DNA of 64,000 nt. Origin: Bacteroidia bacterium. Its GTDB lineage: Bacteria > Bacteroidota > Bacteroidia > J057 > JADKCL01. The notes beneath the pieces were generated by a model that did not search any database, was not told where the DNA came from, and saw nothing but the letters and a program-made list of their open reading frames with translations. Of this stretch, positions 59,562-64,000 are shown piece by piece. The position numbers and the translations under genes were made by a program. Each line of letters starts with the position of its first letter. The first letter of the stretch is position 1. The stretch lies in NCBI GenBank assembly GCA_020635905.1, contig JACJYV010000006.1, positions 721,580 through 785,579 on the forward strand. The letters are read 5' to 3'.

Positions 59562-60257
59562 ATGACCAATTCCCAGATTCGCCACATTTCCCCCGAAATC
59601 CACCCCAGTTGGCTGGAAGTCCTGCAGGACGAATTTCAAAAACCCTATTTTGCCGACCTGAAGGAGTTTTTGGTGCGGGAGAAAATGGCTGGAAAGACCG
59701 TTTTTCCTCCTGGCAAGCAGATATTTTCTGCTTTTGATTCCACGCCCTTTGACAAAGTCAAAGTGGTGATTCTGGGCCAGGATCCCTACCATAATCCGGG
59801 CCAGGCGCATGGCATGTGCTTTTCTGTGCAGCCCGGGGTGAAGGCGCCCCCTTCGCTGATCAATATTTACAAGGAAATGGAATCAGACCTGGGCATTCCC
59901 CCCGCAGATCACGGCTACCTGATGAAATGGGCTGAGCAGGGGGTCTTTTTGTTGAATTCCATTCTCACGGTGCAGGCTTTCAACGCGGCTTCCCACCAGG
60001 GAAAAGGATGGGAAAGATTCACGGATGCGGTCATTCAGCAACTCAACGACAAACGGGAAGGACTGGTTTTCATCCTGTGGGGCGGCTACGCCAAAAAGAA
60101 AGGCGAAGTGATCGATACCCGCAAACATCTGGTCCTGAAATCTACCCACCCTTCCCCGCTTTCAGCTTACAACGGCTTTTTCGGCAGCAAACCCTTTTCC
60201 CAGACCAATGCGTATCTAACCAAATTGGGAAAAACCCCGATTGACTGGAGACTTTGA
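59562..60257 (+). CDS. ung: Uracil-DNA glycosylase (family 1)
   Basis: This 231-residue base excision repair enzyme removes uracil from DNA. It has the water-activating motif VVILGQDPYHNPGQAHG (Asp and Tyr present), the LLNSILTVQAFNAASHQGKGWE segment, the FILWGGYAKKKG strand and the minor-groove loop STHPSPLSAYNGFFGSKPFSQTN with the catalytic His. Length and order match UngA. It is cytosolic and probably transcribed alone or with the TonB-C gene. It converges with the PorE-like gene across a short heptad repeat. Confidence 0.97.
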   Translation: MTNSQIRHISPEIHPSWLEVLQDEFQKPYFADLKEFLVREKMAGKTVFPPGKQIFSAFDSTPFDKVKVVILGQDPYHNPGQAHGMCFSVQPGVKAPPSLINIYKEMESDLGIPPADHGYLMKWAEQGVFLLNSILTVQAFNAASHQGKGWERFTDAVIQQLNDKREGLVFILWGGYAKKKGEVIDTRKHLVLKSTHPSPLSAYNGFFGSKPFSQTNAYLTKLGKTPIDWRL

Positions 60258-60278
60258 AGGGATGGAGACAGTTTGGAA

Positions 60279-60306
60279 AATAACTGCAAACCGTAAACTG
60301 TAAACT
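60279..60306. repeat. Short heptanucleotide array, four units
   Basis: aataact, gcaaacc, gtaaact, gtaaact are in register between ung and the PorE-like gene. It is a small member of the heptad class seen at 2596, 47028 and 62316. Confidence 0.45.
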
Positions 60307-60312
60307 GGCTTT

Positions 60313-62298
60313 TTATTTCCCCGTCACTTTTAGTTCCGTGCGGCGGTTTTTGGCGCGGTGCTCATCAGAATCGTTGGGAAACATGGGCCGCGATTCTCCA
60401 TAACCCACCGCGGTAATCCGCTGGTCAGGAATTCCTTTTTCCACCAGATATTTTTTCACAGAATTGGCGCGGTTGTCGCTCAGTAACAGATTGTCCTGAT
60501 CTGACCCCACGTCGTCGGTGTGGCCGGAAATCTCAATCGTGATTTTGGGATTGATCTTCATGAAATACACCAGGTGATTCAATTCTGCTTCTGATTCCTC
60601 TTTCAGATCGAATTTGGCCGTTTCGTAAAAGATATTCTCCAACACAATGGGTTTACCTTCCTCAATGGGATCCAGGCGGATGATCAGATCAAAATACTCT
60701 TCCTGCGCCCCTTTGAGGGTAAAATTCTGGCTTTTGAAGAGGTAACCTTTGGCATCAGAAAAGGCGGCGTAATCCTGGTCCATGGGCAAACTGAGGAGAA
60801 ATTTGCCCGAATAACTGTTGCTGGCCACCTGGCGAATGGTGTCGCCCGTTTCCAGGTTGATGAAGGTCAGGGTGCCTTCCAGGGGCTTGCTGGTCACGTT
60901 ATCAAGCACCACACCGCGCACAAAGGTGGTAAACTTGGGGCGAATGCGTTCGTCCAGTTCAAAACTGTAAATGTCATATCCCCCCAGGCCGCCATCACGG
61001 TCTGAATTGGTGAAACCCTTGTCGCCTTTGGCGTTGACAAAAATATTTCTTTCGTCCGCGTTGGTATTGAGGGGATAACCCAGATTCATGGGTCGGCCCC
61101 AGCCATTGTGCACAGATTTGCTCAGAAAGAGGTCAAACCCCCCAAATCCAGGGTGCTCGTCCGAGGAAAAGTACAAAGTTTGTCCGTCGGCATGGAGGAA
61201 GGGCGAATTCTCACGCCCGATGGTATTGATGGGCTCTCCCAGGTTCTGTGCGGGCGTCCAGGAGCCATTCACTTTGGTGGTAAACCAGATGTCGCTCTGG
61301 CCTTTGCCGCCGTTGCGGGTGGAGGCAAAATAAAGGGTTTTTCCGTCGTTGGATATGCAGGGCTGCGAATCCCAGCCGGGGGAGTTGACCGTGGGTCCCA
61401 GATTCTCGGGTTCAGACCAAACCCGTCCGTTGAGTTTGGAGACATAGAGATCGCAACTGCCAAAACCATCCTTGCGGTTGCAACCCGTAAAGTAAACGTA
61501 CTGTCCGTCGGGCGAAAAGCTGGCTGCGCCCTCATTCAACTCTGTGTTGACAGGCGGTCCGAGATTTTCCAGCATTTGCCAATCGCCGTTCTTTTTCTCG
61601 CTGAAGAAAAAATCCTCGGCAAAATCCCGCAATTCAGCGCTGTATTCTCCCGTACATTCCTTGCGCCGCGCCGTGAAAAACAGGATTTCATCGTCTGCAG
61701 TGAGGTAAGGCAGGTATTCCTGTCCCATGCTGTTGATGTTGGGACCGAGGTTTTTGGGCACAAACTTGATGGGTTCCAGAATGGCTTTTTCGGCAAAAAC
61801 GCAATGCCCCAGATTGAGTTTGGCAATGGTCAGAAATTCCTTTTTGACCATGGGTTTGCTGTTGATGAAATCTTCGTAGGCCTTGCGGGCAGGTGCGTAA
61901 TTTTCAGTGTAAAAATTCAATTCCCCCAAATAAAAACTGACCATGGGATTGCGGTCTCTCCCCGTGAGCATTTTATCGGCCTTGTTCATGTATTCCAGGC
62001 CTTTTTTGTACTCAGGAGCCTGTTTGGAACCTTCCTGAACCAGAAAATAGGTATCCACTCCCATCCTGAACCAGGCTTCTCCAAAGTTGGGCTCAATCTC
62101 CACGGCCTGCTGGTAATGCAGCATGGCAGTCGCCCGGTCGCGGTATTTGTCAAAGTCCAGGCCCTTCAGATAGGATTGCAGTGCTTTTTTGGACTTGATC
62201 CCGTAAGCTGATGGCTTGATTTTCTGGCTGTAACATGAGGTCCAGAACAAGCCCAGAATGGCTGTAAGAACGATGATTGAGCTCGGGATTTTTTTCAT
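60313..62298 (-). CDS. PorE-like lipoprotein: TPR, beta-propeller, CRD and OmpA domain
   Basis: This 661-residue protein has a lipoprotein-type signal (LTAILGLFWTSCYSQ). Domains in order: TPR helices, about 35-145 (ATAMLHYQQAVEIEPNFGEAWFRMG); PD40/WD40-like propeller blades, about 180-460 (SFSPDGQYVYFTG, CISNDGKTLYFAS, FLHADGQTLYFSS, GLGGYDIYSFEL); a carboxypeptidase-regulatory-like domain, about 475-560 (VRGVVLDNVTSKPLEGTLTFIN); and an OmpA C-terminal domain (IFYETAKFDLKEESEAELN, ITIEISGHTDDVGSDQDN, LSDNRANSVKKYL). This order is that of PorE, a peptidoglycan-bound T9SS component, and T9SS cargo is present in this window. Paralogues with the same order exist in Bacteroidota, so orthology is not certain. 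Confidence 0.88.
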   Translation of the reverse strand: MKKIPSSIIVLTAILGLFWTSCYSQKIKPSAYGIKSKKALQSYLKGLDFDKYRDRATAMLHYQQAVEIEPNFGEAWFRMGVDTYFLVQEGSKQAPEYKKGLEYMNKADKMLTGRDRNPMVSFYLGELNFYTENYAPARKAYEDFINSKPMVKKEFLTIAKLNLGHCVFAEKAILEPIKFVPKNLGPNINSMGQEYLPYLTADDEILFFTARRKECTGEYSAELRDFAEDFFFSEKKNGDWQMLENLGPPVNTELNEGAASFSPDGQYVYFTGCNRKDGFGSCDLYVSKLNGRVWSEPENLGPTVNSPGWDSQPCISNDGKTLYFASTRNGGKGQSDIWFTTKVNGSWTPAQNLGEPINTIGRENSPFLHADGQTLYFSSDEHPGFGGFDLFLSKSVHNGWGRPMNLGYPLNTNADERNIFVNAKGDKGFTNSDRDGGLGGYDIYSFELDERIRPKFTTFVRGVVLDNVTSKPLEGTLTFINLETGDTIRQVASNSYSGKFLLSLPMDQDYAAFSDAKGYLFKSQNFTLKGAQEEYFDLIIRLDPIEEGKPIVLENIFYETAKFDLKEESEAELNHLVYFMKINPKITIEISGHTDDVGSDQDNLLLSDNRANSVKKYLVEKGIPDQRITAVGYGESRPMFPNDSDEHRAKNRRTELKVTGK

Positions 62299-62315
62299 GG
62301 AAATTGAGTTTTATG

Positions 62316-62406
62316 GTTGTTAGTTCTTAGTTGTGAGTTGTAAGTTCTGAGTTTGGGGTTAATTAGTTTCTGTGGACTGTGGACAATCGACCGTGGACTG
62401 ACGTCC
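62316..62406. repeat. Degenerate heptanucleotide array, 13 units
   Basis: Units in strict register: gttgtta, gttctta, gttgtga, gttgtaa, gttctga, gtttggg, gttaatt, agtttct, gtggact, gtggaca, atcgacc, gtggact, gacgtcc. The first seven begin with GTT and the later ones share GTGGAC. It lies between the PorE-like gene and queE and has no coding frame. Confidence 0.75.
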
Positions 62407-62408
62407 TC

Positions 62409-63062
62409 TCACGGAATATCAATGTATTTATGGGTTTGCATGCTGAGTCTCCATTGGGGATTTGCCTTTACAAAATCGAGAATGGCAGGCGTGACCTGAT
62501 CCTTTTTGCTCCATTCTGCCTGCAGGTAAAAGATGGTTTTCGAAGAATCCATTTTTGCCGCGTGTTCCCCGGCCCATTGCAGGTCATGCTTATTGAAAAC
62601 AATAACTTTTAATTCGTGTGCAATGGAATAATACTCCTCCAGGGCTGGTTTGAATTTTTTGGGGGAAAGGGTAATCCAGTCAAAATCACCCGAAAAAGGA
62701 TAGGCTCCAGAGGTTTCAATGTGAATTTTCATACCCCGTTTGCGAAGAGCTGCGGTCAGGGCCGTCAGATCGTACATGGCGGGTTCCCCGCCTGTAAGCA
62801 CCACCCGGTCTGCACCCGATTCCACCGGCAGGTCGGCAATCGCCTCCAGATCCATCCATTGGTCCTCCCCGATTTCCCACGACTCCTTGACGTCGCACCA
62901 CACACACCCCACATCACAACCCGCCAGGCGAATAAAATGCGCCGCGGTGCCGGTCCAGGCGCCTTCGCCCTGCAGGGTATAGTAATGCTCCATCACCGGA
63001 ATTTTTCCCGGATTGGCGGTCTGGCGTTCCCGCGCGGCGATGGTCATTTCAGTAATATTCAT
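62409..63062 (-). CDS. queE: 7-carboxy-7-deazaguanine synthase
   Basis: This 217-residue radical SAM enzyme makes the deazaguanine core of queuosine from carboxytetrahydropterin. It shows the substrate-binding YYTLQGEGAWTGTAAHFIRL, the 4Fe-4S triad in GCDVGCVWCDVKESW (CxxxCxxC), the GGEPAMYDL motif and IHIETSGAYPF. Size and compact form are typical. It starts three bases after folD and is probably in one operon with it. No other queuosine genes are in the window. Confidence 0.94.
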   Translation of the reverse strand: MNITEMTIAARERQTANPGKIPVMEHYYTLQGEGAWTGTAAHFIRLAGCDVGCVWCDVKESWEIGEDQWMDLEAIADLPVESGADRVVLTGGEPAMYDLTALTAALRKRGMKIHIETSGAYPFSGDFDWITLSPKKFKPALEEYYSIAHELKVIVFNKHDLQWAGEHAAKMDSSKTIFYLQAEWSKKDQVTPAILDFVKANPQWRLSMQTHKYIDIP

Positions 63063-63065
63063 AGC

Positions 63066-63962
63066 TCAGGAATCAATTCCCAACTGTTTTTTGTACAATT
63101 TCAGGGTGTTTTGGAGCAACATGGCGATGGTCATCGGACCCACCCCTCCCGGAACGGGAGTGATATAGCTGCATTTGGGCGCTACCTCATCAAAGGCTAC
63201 ATCTCCAACGATTTTATACCCTTTTGTGTTGCTTTTGTCCTCAATTCGATTGATTCCCACATCCACCACGGTGGCACCTTCTTTCACCATGTCACCCCTG
63301 ATCAGGTTGGGTACTCCCGTTGCCACCACCAAAATGTCGGCCTGGCGGGTGAAATGAGCCAGGTTCCCGGCTTTTGAGGTATAGATGTCGCAGGAAATGG
63401 TGGTGGCGTTGCCACCCGGGTGGTCACCCGAAAGCAGAATGCGCATGGGGGTACCCACAATATTGCTTTTGCCGATGATCACGGCCACTTTGCCCACGGT
63501 TTCGATTTTATAGCGGATCAGCATTTCAAGCACCCCTGCTGGCGTAGCCGGCCAGGTCGAGGGCAGGCCCTTGACCATGCGACCAATGTTGACAGGATGA
63601 AATCCGTCCACATCCCGCTCAGGTGCAATGGCTTCCAGCACTTTATTTTCGGAAATATGGGCAGGCAGGGGCAATTGCACCAAAATCCCATCCACATCCG
63701 GGTCGGCGTTGAGAGAACCTATTTTCCGCAAAAGGAAGGCCTCGGTAATATCATCGGGATAAAGCATCTCTGTAGATGCAAAGCCAACCCGGTTACAGGC
63801 CTTGACTTTGGAGGCCACATAGGTCATGCTGGCAGGATTATTTCCCACCAAAATAGCCACCAAATGAGGTTTTCGATGCCCCGCAGCTGTCAGATGCCTT
63901 ACCTCAGCCTGAATCTCATCCTTGAGATCCGAGGATAATTTTTTACCGTCCAACAGCTCCAT
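63066..63962 (-). CDS. folD: Bifunctional methylenetetrahydrofolate dehydrogenase / methenyltetrahydrofolate cyclohydrolase
   Basis: This 298-residue enzyme interconverts methylene-, methenyl- and formyl-tetrahydrofolate using NADP. It has the catalytic SMTYVASKVKACNRVG (Tyr and Lys of the cyclohydrolase site), the DVDGILVQLPLPAHI motif, DVDGFHPVNIGRM, the nucleotide-binding VIIGKSNIVGTPM and the C-terminal PVPGGVGPMTIAMLLQNT. Length is standard. It lies between a reading frame that ends 11 bases upstream and queE, so an operon is likely. Confidence 0.97.
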   Translation of the reverse strand: MELLDGKKLSSDLKDEIQAEVRHLTAAGHRKPHLVAILVGNNPASMTYVASKVKACNRVGFASTEMLYPDDITEAFLLRKIGSLNADPDVDGILVQLPLPAHISENKVLEAIAPERDVDGFHPVNIGRMVKGLPSTWPATPAGVLEMLIRYKIETVGKVAVIIGKSNIVGTPMRILLSGDHPGGNATTISCDIYTSKAGNLAHFTRQADILVVATGVPNLIRGDMVKEGATVVDVGINRIEDKSNTKGYKIVGDVAFDEVAPKCSYITPVPGGVGPMTIAMLLQNTLKLYKKQLGIDS

Positions 63963-63973
63963 AGGCGTTTGGA

Positions 63974-64000
63974 TTAATCTAATTTGAGCACGGCCATGAA
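63974..64000 (-). CDS. Possible 3' end of a gene entering from the right
   Basis: The minus-strand frame from the right edge reads FMAVLKLD and stops at 63974-63976, 11 bases before the folD start. This spacing is typical of an operon. Only eight codons are visible, so the product cannot be named and the call is tentative. Confidence 0.3.
   Translation of the reverse strand, partial: FMAVLKLD

Noticed and set aside
61108..62211. 367-codon frame antisense to the PorE-like gene
   Set aside because: The minus-strand product has four recognisable domains; the antisense one has none.

Overview
The window comes from a member of the Bacteroidota, most likely a Saprospiria/Lewinella-like environmental lineage. 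Several independent signs point there: promoters of the TAnnTTTG type upstream of many genes, type IX secretion (T9SS) C-terminal sorting domains, a PorE-like T9SS accessory lipoprotein, HYR/SprB-repeat giant adhesins, a sphingolipid-type fatty acid hydroxylase, and AT-rich translation starts that mostly lack a Shine-Dalgarno sequence. There is no rRNA, so the genus cannot be fixed. I see no phage, insertion sequence, CRISPR array or replication origin.

Layout. 1-15.3 kb (minus strand): the 5' part of a collagen-like fibre protein that runs off the left edge, a 1 kb gene-free stretch with heptanucleotide repeats and a GC-rich repeat-like island, then a 3782-residue modular adhesin preceded by a small secreted protein in the same operon. 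15.9-20.6 kb: a cyanophycin cassette of isoaspartyl peptidase, cyanophycinase and cyanophycin synthetase, the last two divergent. 20.7-25.8 kb: a LysM protein with a metallopeptidase-like site, translationally coupled to a HEAT-repeat lipoprotein, then a fatty acid hydroxylase and small secreted or membrane proteins. 26.1-28.3 kb: a MarR-controlled redox operon with an old yellow enzyme, closed by a strong terminator. 28.6-29.1 kb: an IPTL-CTERM protein. 29.6-32.5 kb: a three-gene proton-translocating transhydrogenase. 32.7-36.3 kb: the DUF3999/DUF2339 membrane pair.

36.9-45.0 kb holds the most unusual locus. It is a minus-strand operon of a TIR protein, a second TIR protein that lacks the catalytic glutamate and carries a large C-terminal region, a MoxR AAA+ ATPase, and a 1720-residue three-pass membrane protein. 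That last protein joins a CoxE-like N-terminus, periplasmic calcium-type thrombospondin-3 repeats, a cytosolic degenerate vWA-like region, and a periplasmic lysozyme-like domain with TPR. I read it as an envelope-sensing, TIR-effector conflict system related to MoxR/vWA ternary systems, but with an architecture I do not recognise.

45.8-48.1 kb: glycolytic pgk and gap. 48.6 kb: tRNA-Glu(UUC) with a possible small RNA behind it. 49-58 kb: secreted proteins on the plus strand, namely a small paralogue of the 23.9 kb gene, an OmpA-family protein, a candidate zincin, an M19-like dipeptidase and a T9SS cargo protein. 58-64 kb: a conserved secreted protein, a TonB-C protein, uracil-DNA glycosylase, the PorE-like lipoprotein, QueE and FolD. 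Degenerate heptanucleotide arrays recur in four intergenic gaps and short palindromic units in two more, suggesting families of dispersed non-coding repeats.
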